Below the pieces are notes generated by a model. That model was not told where the DNA came from, ran no database searches, and saw nothing but the letters and a program-made list of their open reading frames with translations. The position numbers and the translations under genes were made by a program. From assembly GCF_035610345.1 (NCBI RefSeq), contig NZ_CP141213.1, forward strand, positions 682,001-746,000: DNA of 64,000 nucleotides. Direction: 5' to 3'. Positions 11,767 to 20,631 of the stretch are shown one piece after another. Every line of letters begins with the position of its first letter. The stretch's first letter is position 1. This DNA comes from Sinorhizobium meliloti (GTDB taxonomy: Bacteria; Pseudomonadota; Alphaproteobacteria; Rhizobiales; Rhizobiaceae).

Positions 11767-13092
11767 ATGATTATCGAACATTCCGCGGAGGTCCGCGGCA
11801 AGACACCCCTTTACCGCCATCTCTATGTCCAGGTGCTGGCCGCGATCGCCGCGGGCATCCTGCTCGGGCATTTCTATCCGGACATCGGCACGGAGCTCAA
11901 ACCGCTCGGCGACGCCTTCATCAGGCTCGTGAAGATGATCATCGCGCCGGTGATCTTCCTGACGGTCGCGACAGGCATTGCCGGCATGACCGATCTCGCC
12001 AAGGTCGGCCGCGTGGCCGGCAAGGCGATGATCTACTTTCTCGCCTTCTCCACCCTTGCCCTTCTCGTCGGCCTCGTCGTCGCAAACGTGGTCCAGCCGG
12101 GCGCGGGAATGCATATCGATCCGGCCTCGCTGGACGCCAAGGCGGTCGCGACCTATGCCGAGAAGGCGCACGAGCAGTCGATCACCGGCTTCCTAATGAA
12201 CATCATCCCGACGACGCTTGTCGGCGCCTTCGCCGAGGGCGACATCCTGCAGGTCCTGTTCATCTCGGTGCTCTTCGGTATTTCGCTGGCGATCGTCGGC
12301 AAGAAAGCCGAGCCCGTAGTCGATTTCCTGCAGGCGCTGACGCTTCCGATTTTCCGGCTCGTTGCGATCCTCATGAAGGCCGCCCCGATCGGCGCCTTCG
12401 GCGCCATGGCCTTCACCATCGGCAAGTACGGCATCGCCTCGATCGCCAATCTCGCCATGCTGATCGGTACCTTCTATCTGACGTCGTTTCTCTTCGTCTT
12501 CATCGTGCTCGGCGCGGTCGCACGCTATAACGGCTTCTCGATCCTCTCGCTCATCCGCTACATCAAGGAGGAGCTGCTGCTGGTGCTCGGGACGTCTTCC
12601 TCGGAGGCGGCGCTTCCGGGCCTCATGAACAAGATGGAGAAGGCCGGCTGCAAGCGCTCGGTCGTCGGTCTCGTCATTCCGACCGGCTATTCCTTCAACC
12701 TGGACGGCACCAACATCTACATGACGCTTGCGGCCCTGTTCATCGCCCAGGCGACCGATACGCCGCTCTCATACGGCGACCAGATCCTGCTGCTCCTCGT
12801 CGCGATGCTGAGCTCGAAGGGTGCGGCCGGCATTACGGGCGCCGGCTTCATCACGCTTGCCGCAACGCTCTCGGTCGTTCCCTCCGTGCCGGTCGCCGGC
12901 ATGGCGCTGATCCTCGGCATCGACCGCTTCATGTCGGAATGCCGCGCCCTGACCAATTTCGTCGGCAACGCGGTTGCGACGATCGTCGTGGCGAAGTGGG
13001 AAGGCGAGCTCGACCAGGCGCAGCTTTCCGCAGCTCTCGGCGGCGGGGCGTCTGCCGAAGCCATCCCGGCGCTCGTCCAGCCCGCCGAATAA
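11767..13092 (+). CDS. dctA: C4-dicarboxylate transport protein DctA
   Basis: 441 residues, the standard length, from the ATG at 11767 with GGAGG eight bases before it; the frame is open to 11599 but those codons cover the promoter. DctA is a secondary symporter of succinate, fumarate and malate with protons/sodium, in the glutamate/dicarboxylate (DAACS) family. Family motifs are visible: the helical hairpin serine-rich [12 protein letters not shown], the TM7 motif [12 protein letters not shown] and the re-entrant loop motif [13 protein letters not shown], then the TM8 [23 protein letters not shown]. It is needed for nitrogen fixation in nodules in related rhizobia. Expression depends on DctBD and sigma-54; a strong terminator follows. 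Confidence 0.97.
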   Translation: MIIEHSAEVRGKTPLYRHLYVQVLAAIAAGILLGHFYPDIGTELKPLGDAFIRLVKMIIAPVIFLTVATGIAGMTDLAKVGRVAGKAMIYFLAFSTLALLVGLVVANVVQPGAGMHIDPASLDAKAVATYAEKAHEQSITGFLMNIIPTTLVGAFAEGDILQVLFISVLFGISLAIVGKKAEPVVDFLQALTLPIFRLVAILMKAAPIGAFGAMAFTIGKYGIASIANLAMLIGTFYLTSFLFVFIVLGAVARYNGFSILSLIRYIKEELLLVLGTSSSEAALPGLMNKMEKAGCKRSVVGLVIPTGYSFNLDGTNIYMTLAALFIAQATDTPLSYGDQILLLLVAMLSSKGAAGITGAGFITLAATLSVVPSVPVAGMALILGIDRFMSECRALTNFVGNAVATIVVAKWEGELDQAQLSAALGGGASAEAIPALVQPAE

Positions 13093-13131
13093 GCTTGCCT
13101 CCCAAGGCGAGACCGCACGCCGGTGCGGTTG

Positions 13132-13163
13132 GCGCGGTCCGGTTCTCCGGGCCGCGCTTTTTT
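13132..13163 (+). terminator. Rho-independent terminator after dctA
   Basis: GCGCGG-T-CCGG-TTCT-CCGG-G-CCGCGC stem (13132-13157) followed by six T residues (13158-13163). A smaller stem-loop ACCGCAC/GTGCGGT precedes it at 13112-13129. Confidence 0.9.
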
Positions 13164-13230
13164 GCGATGGCGTGCGGCATCCGCAATCCTCTCGCGGCTT
13201 TTCGGGAAGGTCCCCCGCCGCATGGGCCGA

Positions 13231-14160
13231 TCAAATCCCGTGCAGCACCTGCGTCGCCTTCACTGCCGCCGAGGCCCGGTTTTCGACGCCGAGCTTCACA
13301 TAGATCTGTTCGAGATGCTTGGTGACGGTGCGCGCGCTCAAGCCCAGGATTTCGCCGATGTCGCGGTTGGATTTCCCTTTGGCGATCCACAGCAGCACCT
13401 CGGACTCCCGTTGGGTGAGCCGGAAGTGCTGGCGCAGCGTTTCGTCGTCGCTCAAGCCGTTCTCGGCCGTCAGCCGGAAGAGGTATTCATTGGCGCCGAC
13501 CGCGCCGAGATAGGAGATCTGCAGGCCCGTCTGGCTGGCGCGCTGCAGGGTGAAGGTCCCTTGCCTTTCGCCGGGACTGGTTTCCCGCTCCCGCATCCAC
13601 TCGGCAATGCGCCCGGCGACGAAGGCGAGACCGTCGTCGCTGCCGGTGGCCGCGTTGACGAGACGGGTCGCCTGCGGCGTCGACCAGCGGACCGTTCCAT
13701 CGCCTCGCACCGCCAGCAGATGCCGCCCCGCCGCGTCCAGGGCGACGCGGGCGCTCTGGGCGGAGCGCGCATTGGAGAGATGGACGCGGATGCGGGCGCG
13801 GAGCTCGTCGATATTGATCGGCTTGGTCAGGTAATCGACGCCGCCGGCTTCGAGCGCCCGCACCACATGCTCCGTCTCGGTAAGGCCGGTCATGAAGACC
13901 ACGGGCACCTGGGCGACGGAAGCATTCGCCTTCAGCCGGGTGCAGGTGTCGAAACCATCCATGCCGGGCATGACCGCATCGAGCAGGATGATGTCCGGCG
14001 TGATGCGATCGGCAATGTTGAGCGCCGCGTTGCCGGAGGTCGCGATCAATACGGAAAAGCCGGACTGTTCCAGCGCTTCGGTCAAAAAGCCGAGCGCCTC
14101 CGGTGAATCGTCGACGAGGAGTACGATGTCTCGCACGTTCGCTGCCTCAGGCACGGGCAT
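13231..14160 (-). CDS. LuxR/NarL-type response regulator paired with the permease-kinase
   Basis: 309 residues from the ATG 14160-14158, which overlaps the 3' end of the kinase gene by 14 bases. The receiver domain has the acidic residues DD at 17-18 and phosphoacceptor D61 (ILLDAVMPGMD), with TKPI near residue 111. A middle region of about 110 residues (VRGDGTVRWSTPQATRLVN) resembles a PAS-like fold. The C-terminal LuxR helix-turn-helix is clear: LTQRESEVLLWIAKGKSNRD and then GLSARTVTKHLEQIYVKLGV. Gene overlap and order mean it is the cognate partner of the hybrid kinase. Its targets are not shown by the sequence. Confidence 0.88.
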   Translation of the reverse strand: MPVPEAANVRDIVLLVDDSPEALGFLTEALEQSGFSVLIATSGNAALNIADRITPDIILLDAVMPGMDGFDTCTRLKANASVAQVPVVFMTGLTETEHVVRALEAGGVDYLTKPINIDELRARIRVHLSNARSAQSARVALDAAGRHLLAVRGDGTVRWSTPQATRLVNAATGSDDGLAFVAGRIAEWMRERETSPGERQGTFTLQRASQTGLQISYLGAVGANEYLFRLTAENGLSDDETLRQHFRLTQRESEVLLWIAKGKSNRDIGEILGLSARTVTKHLEQIYVKLGVENRASAAVKATQVLHGI

Positions 14161-17100
14161 TCGCCTCCCCGGCGAGCAGGCGTTTGAGGAAGGCGTCATA
14201 GCCCGCGAGATCGAATGCCCCGACATAGGCGCGCGCCGCCTCGGCGAAGGCTCGGTTGTCCGGGTTCAGGGCGATCTCCGTCAATTTTGCTTCGATGCCC
14301 CTCACGTAGCCGATTTCGCCGAGCTCGATCAATTCCTTCAAATGATGATGGCCGGGGCTCGCCACCGCAGGGGTCATGCCGGTGCCGGACGTTTCCTGCG
14401 GGCCGTCGTCGTAGATCCATTCGAGTTTCAGGTGGATCGCGAGCTTGTCGGTGAGCTGGCGCAGGCCGAAGGGCTTGGCAAGCGCATCGTTGTGGCCGAT
14501 GGCGCCGGCGGCCGAGCCGTCGCCAATATTGGCCGAAAGCATGATCGCCGGCGCGCTCTGGCCGCCTTCCCTCAGACGCATCACCAGATCCCAGCCGCTC
14601 ATGCCGGGCATGGAGATGTCGATCAGGAACAGGTCCGGTTTCGTATGTTCGACGAGCGCCAGACAGGCCGCCCCGCTCGCCGCCGCAAGAACGGTGAAAC
14701 CGAGCGGCGCCAGCAGCTCGCCCATCAGCTCGCGGTGGTCCGCATTGTCGTCGACGACGACGATCGTCCGACGTGGTCCTCGATAGGACTTGATCCTACG
14801 GACCGGGTCCTTGAGCGCGGCGGGCCGGTCGACGGCAGAGAGCATCAGCCGGACCTTGAAGGCCGTGCCCTTGTCCTTCTTGCTGGTGACGGAGATTTCG
14901 CCGCCGAGCGTCTGAGTGAGCAGGCGCGTGATGGTCAGGCCGAGACCGAGGCCCGGCATGCGATATTCCGCCTCGCCGCGCTGAAAGGGCTCGAAGATCC
15001 TGGGCAGGTCCTTCTCGCCGATGCCGCGGCCGCTATCCTCGATGGTGAAACTTGCGACCTGGCTGCGATAGGCGACGTCGAAGCGGATATGCCCCCGTTC
15101 CGTGAACTTCAGGGCATTGGAGAGCAGGTTGACGAGGATTTGCCGTAGGCGCTTGTCGTCGGTCCGCACATATTGCGGCAGCGAGGCTGCGCGGTTGTGC
15201 TCGAAGGCGATGCCCTTGGCCTGCGCCTGCGGGCGGAACATGTCGACGATCTGATCCAAAAAGTCCTGAATGTTGATCTCGTTGGAATAGACCTGCAGCT
15301 TGCCGGCTTCGATCTTGGAAATGTCGAGGAGGCCGTCGATCAGTCCGGAGAGATGGTCGGCGCTGCGCCTGATCGCCTTGATCGCGCCCTGCCGCGGCGG
15401 CGGTATCGTCTCGTCGCGCTCGAGGATCTGAGCGTAGCCGAGCACCGCATTGAGCGGCGTGCGCAGTTCGTGGCTCAGGCCCACGACATAGCGGCTCTTC
15501 GCACGATTGGCCGACTCCGCCCTTTCCTTCGCGTCCTGCAGCGCCGCGTCCGTCTTCTTGTGGGCGGCGATCTCCTTCAGGAGAGCCGTGTTCTGCCGGG
15601 AGGATTCCTCTTCCGCAACGACCCGGCTGTCATGAGCAAGCACGTAGAACCAGGACACGACGCCGGCAAGAATGGCGAAGACGAAGAAGACGATGGCGAT
15701 GGTCCGCTGGACGACGTCGGCGGTCTCGGGAGAGGCGGCCGTGGTCTGGTGAGCAATCATCGCCAGGATGACCCCGATGCCGGTAATAGAGATCACCGCC
15801 GAAATCGCGTAACGGCCGAGCCTTGTCGCGAGCTTTGCGACGACCGTTTCGGGCAGGACCGCCTTGGCCACGGTCGCGATCTGCGCGTTCAGACGCGCCT
15901 TCGGCTTGCACATGTCGTGGCAGCGGCTGTCGAGCGAACAGCAGAGCGAGCAGATCGGCGCCGCATAGGCCGGGCACCAGGCCATGTCCTCCGGTTCGAA
16001 CGGGTGCTCGCAGATCGAGCAAGTGATCTCGTTTTCGCGGAGCCAGCTCTTGCGCGGCTTGCGGGCGAGATAGAATTTCCCCTCCGTCCACCAGGCGATC
16101 AGCGGCGAGACGACGAAAGCCGTGACCAGCGCGATATAGGGTGCGAGCGAGGCGGCGATTTCGCCCGCCGCGCCGAAATGCGCGACGAGGGCGAAGAGCG
16201 TCGACACGCCCATGGTGCCGAGTCCGACGGGATTGATGTCGTAGAGATGGGCGCGTTTGAACTCGATTCCTGGCGGGGCGAGACCGAGCGGCTTGTTGAC
16301 GAAGAGATCGGCCGAGATCGTCGAGAGCCAGGCCATGGCGACGATCGAAAAGATACCGAGCGTTTCCTCCAGCAGGCGATAGATGCCGAGCTCCATCAGG
16401 AGGAGCGCGATCGCCACATTGAAGACCAGCCAGATGACGCGGCCCGGATGGCTGTGGGTGAGCCGCGAGAAGAAGTTCGACCAGGCGAGCGAGCCCGCAT
16501 AGGCGTTCATCACGTTGATCTTGAGCTGCGAGACGACGACGAAGGCTGCCATCAGCAGGAGCGCGGCCGTGTCCGACGGGAAGATGTAGCCGAAGGCCGT
16601 GTAATACATCTGCGCCGGGTCGGCGGCCCAGGTCGAGGGAACGCCGGTGCTGAGCGCCAGGACGACGAGAAAGGAACCGGCCAGCAGCTTCGGCGCGCCG
16701 ACGATCACCCAGCCGGAGCCGGCAAGAAAGACGGCGATGCGGTGGCGGAGCTTGCGCTCGCCCTCAGGCGGCAGGAAGCGCAGGAAGTCCACCTGCTCGC
16801 CGATCTGCGCCATCAGAGCGAAGATGACCGCCGAGGCAGCGCCGAATTCGACGAGATGGAACGGCGCGAGCGTGCCGGGGGGACCCGATGTGTGATGGAT
16901 GCCCGCATAGGCGAGCCACAGGCCTACCTTCTCCCAGTCCGCAAACGCGATGAAGACGAAGGGAAGAATGTTCAGGACGATCCAGAAGGGCTGCGTGACG
17001 AGCTGGAACCGGCTGATCAGCTTCACGCCATGAGTGACCAGCGGGATCACCATGACGGCGCTGACGATGTAGCCGATCCAGAGCGGTATGCCGAGCGCAA

Positions 17101-17527
17101 GCTCCAGCGCCCCGGACATGATCGAGGCTTCGATCGCGAAGAGGATGAAGGTGAAGCTCGCATAGATCAGCGAGGTTATCGTCGAGCCGATATAGCCGAA
17201 GCTCGCGCCGCGCGTGAGAAGGTCGATGTCGACGCCGTGACGAATGGCATAGCGGCTGATCGGCAAGCCGACGAGAAGGATCATCAGGCTGGCGACGAGG
17301 ATCGCGACGATGGCGTTGGTCGTGCCGTAGGACATGGTAATGGCACCGCCGATGGCTTCCAGCGCCAGGAAGGAGATGGCGCCGATCGCCGTCTGCGAAA
17401 TGCGCGCCGAGGAGAAGCGCCGCGCGCTCTTGGCGGTGAAGCGCAGCGCATAGTCTTCGAGCGTCTGGTTGGCGACCCAGCGGTTATATTCTCGCCGAAC
17501 GGGAATGATGCGCTGGCGTGCCGCCAT
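14147..17527 (-). CDS. NCS1 permease fused to hybrid sensor histidine kinase
   Basis: 1126 residues in one frame. Residues about 1-490 are a full NCS1 (cytosine/purine/hydantoin permease-like) transporter with roughly 12 hydrophobic segments. Residues 501-542 form a Cys-rich, zinc-ribbon-like module with Cys at 503, 506, 518, 526, 529, 530, 536 and 540. Two more membrane segments follow (about 573-593 and 609-631), then a coiled linker, HisKA with H686 in GLSHELRTPLNA, HATPase (NLLSNALKF, DSGRGIG, GLGLGLTITR), and a receiver with D970 (LIDISMPGM). A short C-terminal helical tail with GHHHLKEL follows. The design implies sensing through a transporter domain, as in CbrA-type kinases, which use an SLC5 domain. 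The ligand is unknown; nucleobases, hydantoins or thiamine-type compounds are possible. Confidence 0.9.
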   Translation of the reverse strand: MAARQRIIPVRREYNRWVANQTLEDYALRFTAKSARRFSSARISQTAIGAISFLALEAIGGAITMSYGTTNAIVAILVASLMILLVGLPISRYAIRHGVDIDLLTRGASFGYIGSTITSLIYASFTFILFAIEASIMSGALELALGIPLWIGYIVSAVMVIPLVTHGVKLISRFQLVTQPFWIVLNILPFVFIAFADWEKVGLWLAYAGIHHTSGPPGTLAPFHLVEFGAASAVIFALMAQIGEQVDFLRFLPPEGERKLRHRIAVFLAGSGWVIVGAPKLLAGSFLVVLALSTGVPSTWAADPAQMYYTAFGYIFPSDTAALLLMAAFVVVSQLKINVMNAYAGSLAWSNFFSRLTHSHPGRVIWLVFNVAIALLLMELGIYRLLEETLGIFSIVAMAWLSTISADLFVNKPLGLAPPGIEFKRAHLYDINPVGLGTMGVSTLFALVAHFGAAGEIAASLAPYIALVTAFVVSPLIAWWTEGKFYLARKPRKSWLRENEITCSICEHPFEPEDMAWCPAYAAPICSLCCSLDSRCHDMCKPKARLNAQIATVAKAVLPETVVAKLATRLGRYAISAVISITGIGVILAMIAHQTTAASPETADVVQRTIAIVFFVFAILAGVVSWFYVLAHDSRVVAEEESSRQNTALLKEIAAHKKTDAALQDAKERAESANRAKSRYVVGLSHELRTPLNAVLGYAQILERDETIPPPRQGAIKAIRRSADHLSGLIDGLLDISKIEAGKLQVYSNEINIQDFLDQIVDMFRPQAQAKGIAFEHNRAASLPQYVRTDDKRLRQILVNLLSNALKFTERGHIRFDVAYRSQVASFTIEDSGRGIGEKDLPRIFEPFQRGEAEYRMPGLGLGLTITRLLTQTLGGEISVTSKKDKGTAFKVRLMLSAVDRPAALKDPVRRIKSYRGPRRTIVVVDDNADHRELMGELLAPLGFTVLAAASGAACLALVEHTKPDLFLIDISMPGMSGWDLVMRLREGGQSAPAIMLSANIGDGSAAGAIGHNDALAKPFGLRQLTDKLAIHLKLEWIYDDGPQETSGTGMTPAVASPGHHHLKELIELGEIGYVRGIEAKLTEIALNPDNRAFAEAARAYVGAFDLAGYDAFLKRLLAGEANARA

Positions 17528-17643
17528 GGTCCCTCGTCATCTAGCAGTGCCGGCCGAATGCGCCAGCCGCCCATGTCGTAACACGGACGCGCGCCCCGGG
17601 AAATTGCTGCATTGCGGAAAACGTCGCAGACCGATCGCAGCCC

Positions 17644-17672
17644 TTGACAGAACGCCACGCTGCTGCAATAAA
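17644..17672 (+). promoter_or_regulatory. Promoter of the ArsR-SRPBCC-GFA operon
   Basis: TTGACA at 17644-17649, 17-base spacer, AATAAA at 17667-17672. The -10 overlaps the left arm of the operator palindrome 17669-17700. Confidence 0.55.
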
Positions 17673-17700
17673 CCATCAAGTTAATTAACCTGATGGTTTA
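17669..17700. promoter_or_regulatory. Operator palindrome of the ArsR repressor
   Basis: Perfect 10-base arms TAAACCATCA (17669-17678) and TGATGGTTTA (17691-17700) around a core that itself contains TTAATTAA. The dyad ends three bases before the ArsR start codon and overlaps the -10, so a bound dimer would block transcription. Confidence 0.75.
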
Positions 17701-17703
17701 TCA

Positions 17704-18045
17704 ATGTTGGACCAACTCAGCAACACCCTCTCGGCATTGGCCGACCCGACCCGCCGGGCCATCGTTGCGCGCCTCGCCGCCGGCGAGGCGACGGTGAACG
17801 AACTTGCTGCTCCGTTCGATATGAGCCTGCCGGCGGTTTCCAAACATCTGAAGGTCTTGGAACGTGCGGGGCTGATATCCCGGGGCCGCAACGCCCAATG
17901 GCGACCCTGCCGGCTGGAGGCGGCGCCGTTGAAGGAAATCGCCGATTGGGTCGAGCGCTACCGCCACTTCTGGGAGGGCAGTTTCGACCGGCTCGACAGC
18001 TATCTTCATGAGTTGCAGCGCAACGAAAAATCGGATCACGACTGA
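17704..18045 (+). CDS. ArsR-family transcriptional repressor
   Basis: 113-residue winged-helix protein: LADPTRRAIVARLAAGEATV, then NELAAPFDMSLPAVSKHLKV and LERAGLISRGR, the classical ArsR fold. It lacks the ELCVCDL metal box of arsenic sensors. Its C-terminus (LKEIADWVERYRHFWEGSFD) is that of the ArsR subgroup encoded next to SRPBCC/AHSA1 proteins, which is the arrangement here: the SRPBCC gene starts 32 bases downstream. A strong dyad directly before the start codon suggests autoregulation. The inducing signal is unknown. Confidence 0.88.
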   Translation: MLDQLSNTLSALADPTRRAIVARLAAGEATVNELAAPFDMSLPAVSKHLKVLERAGLISRGRNAQWRPCRLEAAPLKEIADWVERYRHFWEGSFDRLDSYLHELQRNEKSDHD

Positions 18046-18077
18046 ACCGGGTTCGCCCGACCGCAAGGGAGAAGATC

Positions 18078-18542
18078 ATGAATGCCCCGTCTCCGAAGGA
18101 AGAGATCGCGCTTACCATCACGCGTGTCTTCGACGCGCCCGCCAAACTCGTCTTCAAGGCCTGGACCACACCCGAACACCTGGTGCGCTGGTGGGGCCCG
18201 AAGGACTTCACGGTGCCCGCGATTACTGCGGATTTCCGTGAAGGCGGCGCCTGGCGCGGCTGTATCCGCTCGCCTGAGGGCCAGGACTACTGGGCGCACG
18301 GCATCTATCGCGAGATCGTGGACCCGAGCCGTATCGTCCTCAGCTTCGCCTGGGAAGAGGAGGGCGCCATCGACACGCTGATCACGGTCACCCTTGAGGA
18401 CGTGGCGGGCGGCACGCGTCTCACCTTCCGCCAGGCGCCGTTCACGAGCGCCGAGAGCCGCGATTCTCATGCGGATGGATGGGGCGAGTGCATGGACCGG
18501 CTCGTCTCCTATGTCGCTGCCCGGAAGGAGGAACTGCAATGA
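18078..18542 (+). CDS. SRPBCC/AHSA1-family protein
   Basis: 154 residues of the START-like (AHSA1) fold: ITRVFDAPAKLVFKAWTTPE at the N-terminus, HLVRWWGPKDFTVP, then GGAWRGCIRSPEGQDYW and the C-terminal HADGWGECMDRL. The W-W-G-P motif is the hallmark of the subfamily often named 'activator of Hsp90 ATPase homologue', which binds hydrophobic ligands; the biochemical role is generally not known. It follows its ArsR regulator and its stop overlaps the next start (ATGA), so it is co-translated with the GFA protein. Confidence 0.88.
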   Translation: MNAPSPKEEIALTITRVFDAPAKLVFKAWTTPEHLVRWWGPKDFTVPAITADFREGGAWRGCIRSPEGQDYWAHGIYREIVDPSRIVLSFAWEEEGAIDTLITVTLEDVAGGTRLTFRQAPFTSAESRDSHADGWGECMDRLVSYVAARKEELQ

Positions 18543-18988
18543 AGAAAACCTATCACGGGAGCTGCCACTGCGGCGCGGTGCGCTTTTCCGCAAAACTCGA
18601 CCTTGCGCCGGAGGGAAAACGCTCCCCAGCGCCGCGGCCTGGCGTGTGGTGGACGACGACCTTCCGCTGCAACTGTTCCTCCTGCCTCAAGACGCGTTTC
18701 TGGAAGGTGTTCGTCACGCCCGAGGATTTCTCCTTGCTTTCCGGCGAAGAGGCCTTGGCGGAGTACCGCTTCGGCGAGCGCATGATCCGCCACGTGTTCT
18801 GCCGGCACTGCGGCGTCCACCCCTTAGGCAGCGCCGACTTCGAGATCATGGGCGGGCCGTTCCATGCGGTGAATATCGCCTGTCTCGACGACGCGACCGA
18901 CGAGGAGCTGGCGAATGCCCCAATCGTTTATGAGGACGGGCGCCATGATGCATGGGACCGGCCACCCGCGGTGACGGCCTATTTGTGA
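18539..18988 (+). CDS. GFA-domain (glutathione-dependent formaldehyde-activating) family protein
   Basis: 149 residues starting at the ATG 18539, which overlaps the preceding stop. The GFA/CENP-V zinc fold is evident: GSCHCGAVRF (Cys pair) at residues 8-17, RCNCSSCLKTRFW at the second metal site, and HVFCRHCGVHPLG at the third. Members bind two zinc ions; only some act on S-hydroxymethylglutathione. The link to the SRPBCC protein and ArsR repressor suggests a small stress or detoxification operon, which is inference. Confidence 0.85.
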   Translation: MKKTYHGSCHCGAVRFSAKLDLAPEGKRSPAPRPGVWWTTTFRCNCSSCLKTRFWKVFVTPEDFSLLSGEEALAEYRFGERMIRHVFCRHCGVHPLGSADFEIMGGPFHAVNIACLDDATDEELANAPIVYEDGRHDAWDRPPAVTAYL

Positions 18989-19042
18989 GGAGCGTGCCGC
19001 TCCTTCGCGTCTGCCGCGGTAGCGACCTGGATCCGCGGCAGA
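18988..19042 (+). terminator. Tandem stem-loops after the GFA gene
   Basis: AGGAGCG-TGC-CGCTCCT (18988-19004) overlaps the stop codon and is followed by TCTGCCGCGG/CCGCGGCAGA (19010-19042, 13-base loop). No T-run, so a Rho-assisted or processing role is possible. Confidence 0.5.
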
Positions 19043-19198
19043 AACCCCGGGCAGTAAGCCCAAGCTTCCTTCTTCCCCCCGCCACCTACGTAGAATGACG
19101 TATGTGCAGTGCAGCGCGGCTGCCCGATGCTCCCCGAGCAACGGCCATGGAGAACGGCCACTTGCCTTGCGGCGATCAGAACAAGGGGATTCAATCAA

Positions 19199-20491
19199 AT
19201 GACTATCAGGGCACGCGTCACCGGCGCATTTCTCGCTGCCGTCCTTTCGACGACGGCGTTCAACGGCGCCTTTGCGGCCGACGACACGATCAAGGTCGGC
19301 ATCCTGCATTCGCTTTCCGGCACCATGGCGATCTCCGAAACGACGCTCAAGGACGCCATGCTGATGCTGATCGAGGAGCAGAACAAGAAGGGCGGCCTGC
19401 TCGGCAAGAAGCTGGAAGCGGTCGTCGTCGACCCGGCCTCGGACTGGCCGCTCTTTGCCGAAAAGGCGCGCGAGCTCGTCTCCGTCGACAAGGTGTCCGC
19501 CGTCTTCGGCTGCTGGACGTCGGTGTCGCGCAAATCCGTGCTGCCGGTCTTCGAAGAGCTGAATTCCATCCTCTTCTATCCGGTCCAGTACGAGGGCGAG
19601 GAAAGCCAGCGCAACGTCTTCTATACGGGCGCCGCTCCCAATCAGCAAGCTATCCCCGCCGTCGACTATCTGATGGAGAACGAGGAAGTCGAGCGCTGGG
19701 TGCTCGCCGGCACCGATTACGTCTATCCGCGCACGACCAACAAGATCCTCGAGGCCTACCTGATCTCCAAGGGCGTCGCGCCCGAGGACATCATGATCAA
19801 CTACACGCCTTTCGGCCATTCCGACTGGCAGACGATCGTTTCCGACATCAAGAAGTTCGGCTCGGCCGGCAAGAAGACCGCGGTCGTCTCGACAATCAAC
19901 GGCGACGCCAACGTGCCGTTCTACAAGGAGCTTGCCAACCAGGGCATCAAGGCCGAGGACATCCCGGTCGTCGCCTTCTCTGTCGGCGAGGAGGAACTTG
20001 CCGGCCTCGATACCGGGCCGCTCATCGGACACCTCGCTGCCTGGAACTATTTCCAGTCGGTCGACAACCCGGCCAATGCCGCGTTCATCGAGACCTGGCA
20101 GGCCTACACCAAGAACGACAAGCGGGTGACCAACGACCCGATGGAAGCCCATTATATCGGCTTCAACATGTGGCTGAAGGCAGTCGAGAAGGCCGGCACC
20201 ACGGATACCGATGCCGTGCTCGACGCCATGATCGGGGTCTCGGTACCGAACCTTTCGGGCGGCTATTCGACGATGATGCCGAACCACCACATCACCAAGC
20301 CCGTGCTGATCGGCGAGATCCAGTCCGACGGCCAGTTCGAAACTGTCTGGGAAACGCCCGGCCTCGTCGTCGGCGACGAATGGTCGGACTACCTGCCGGA
20401 CTCGAAGGACCTGATCTCCGATTGGCGCGCGCCCATGTCCTGCGGCAACTTTAATGTGGCCACCGGCAAGTGCGGCGGCAAGGGTTCCTGA
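19199..20491 (+). CDS. urtA: Urea ABC transporter substrate-binding protein UrtA
   Basis: 430 residues from the ATG 19199 with AAGGGG ten bases upstream. The signal peptide MTIRARVTGAFLAAVLSTTA with cleavage after AFA (about residue 27) directs export. The mature part starts DDTIKVGILHSLSGTMAISE, the UrtA signature, and contains VFGCWTSVSRKSVLPVFEE, NSILFYPVQYEGEE and the Cys-containing C-terminus RAPMSCGNF. It captures urea (or short-chain amides) in the periplasm for UrtBC. A stem-loop at 20515 before urtB may raise its level over the membrane proteins. No urease genes are in the window. Confidence 0.93.
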   Translation: MTIRARVTGAFLAAVLSTTAFNGAFAADDTIKVGILHSLSGTMAISETTLKDAMLMLIEEQNKKGGLLGKKLEAVVVDPASDWPLFAEKARELVSVDKVSAVFGCWTSVSRKSVLPVFEELNSILFYPVQYEGEESQRNVFYTGAAPNQQAIPAVDYLMENEEVERWVLAGTDYVYPRTTNKILEAYLISKGVAPEDIMINYTPFGHSDWQTIVSDIKKFGSAGKKTAVVSTINGDANVPFYKELANQGIKAEDIPVVAFSVGEEELAGLDTGPLIGHLAAWNYFQSVDNPANAAFIETWQAYTKNDKRVTNDPMEAHYIGFNMWLKAVEKAGTTDTDAVLDAMIGVSVPNLSGGYSTMMPNHHITKPVLIGEIQSDGQFETVWETPGLVVGDEWSDYLPDSKDLISDWRAPMSCGNFNVATGKCGGKGS

Positions 20492-20514
20492 TTTCATGAC
20501 GAAAGACTTGCTAA

Positions 20515-20541
20515 GGGAGCGGCCCGGGTCGGATCGCTCCC
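20515..20541 (+). terminator. Intercistronic stem-loop between urtA and urtB
   Basis: GGGAGCG (20515-20521) and CGCTCCC (20535-20541) around a 13-base loop, with TCTTTTT 10 bases later (20551-20557). It could act as an attenuator or mRNA stabiliser so that the binding protein is made in excess. Confidence 0.5.
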
Positions 20542-20631
20542 CCAGACGCCTCTTTTTGACGAACCGCTAGCTCGAAATCCCCTCCGTCCGAATGCTTTCC
20601 TTCGGAAGGAGGACTGCAAGGCGAGAGACGA

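Noticed and set aside
8567-11770. A 1067-codon plus-strand frame opposite dctD and dctB
   Set aside because: It is the shadow of two well-defined minus-strand genes in GC-rich DNA; its translation is Arg/Asp/His-rich without any domain.
15173-17581. An 802-codon plus-strand frame opposite the permease-kinase
   Set aside because: Antisense of a membrane-protein gene; the product would be extremely charged and has no recognisable fold.
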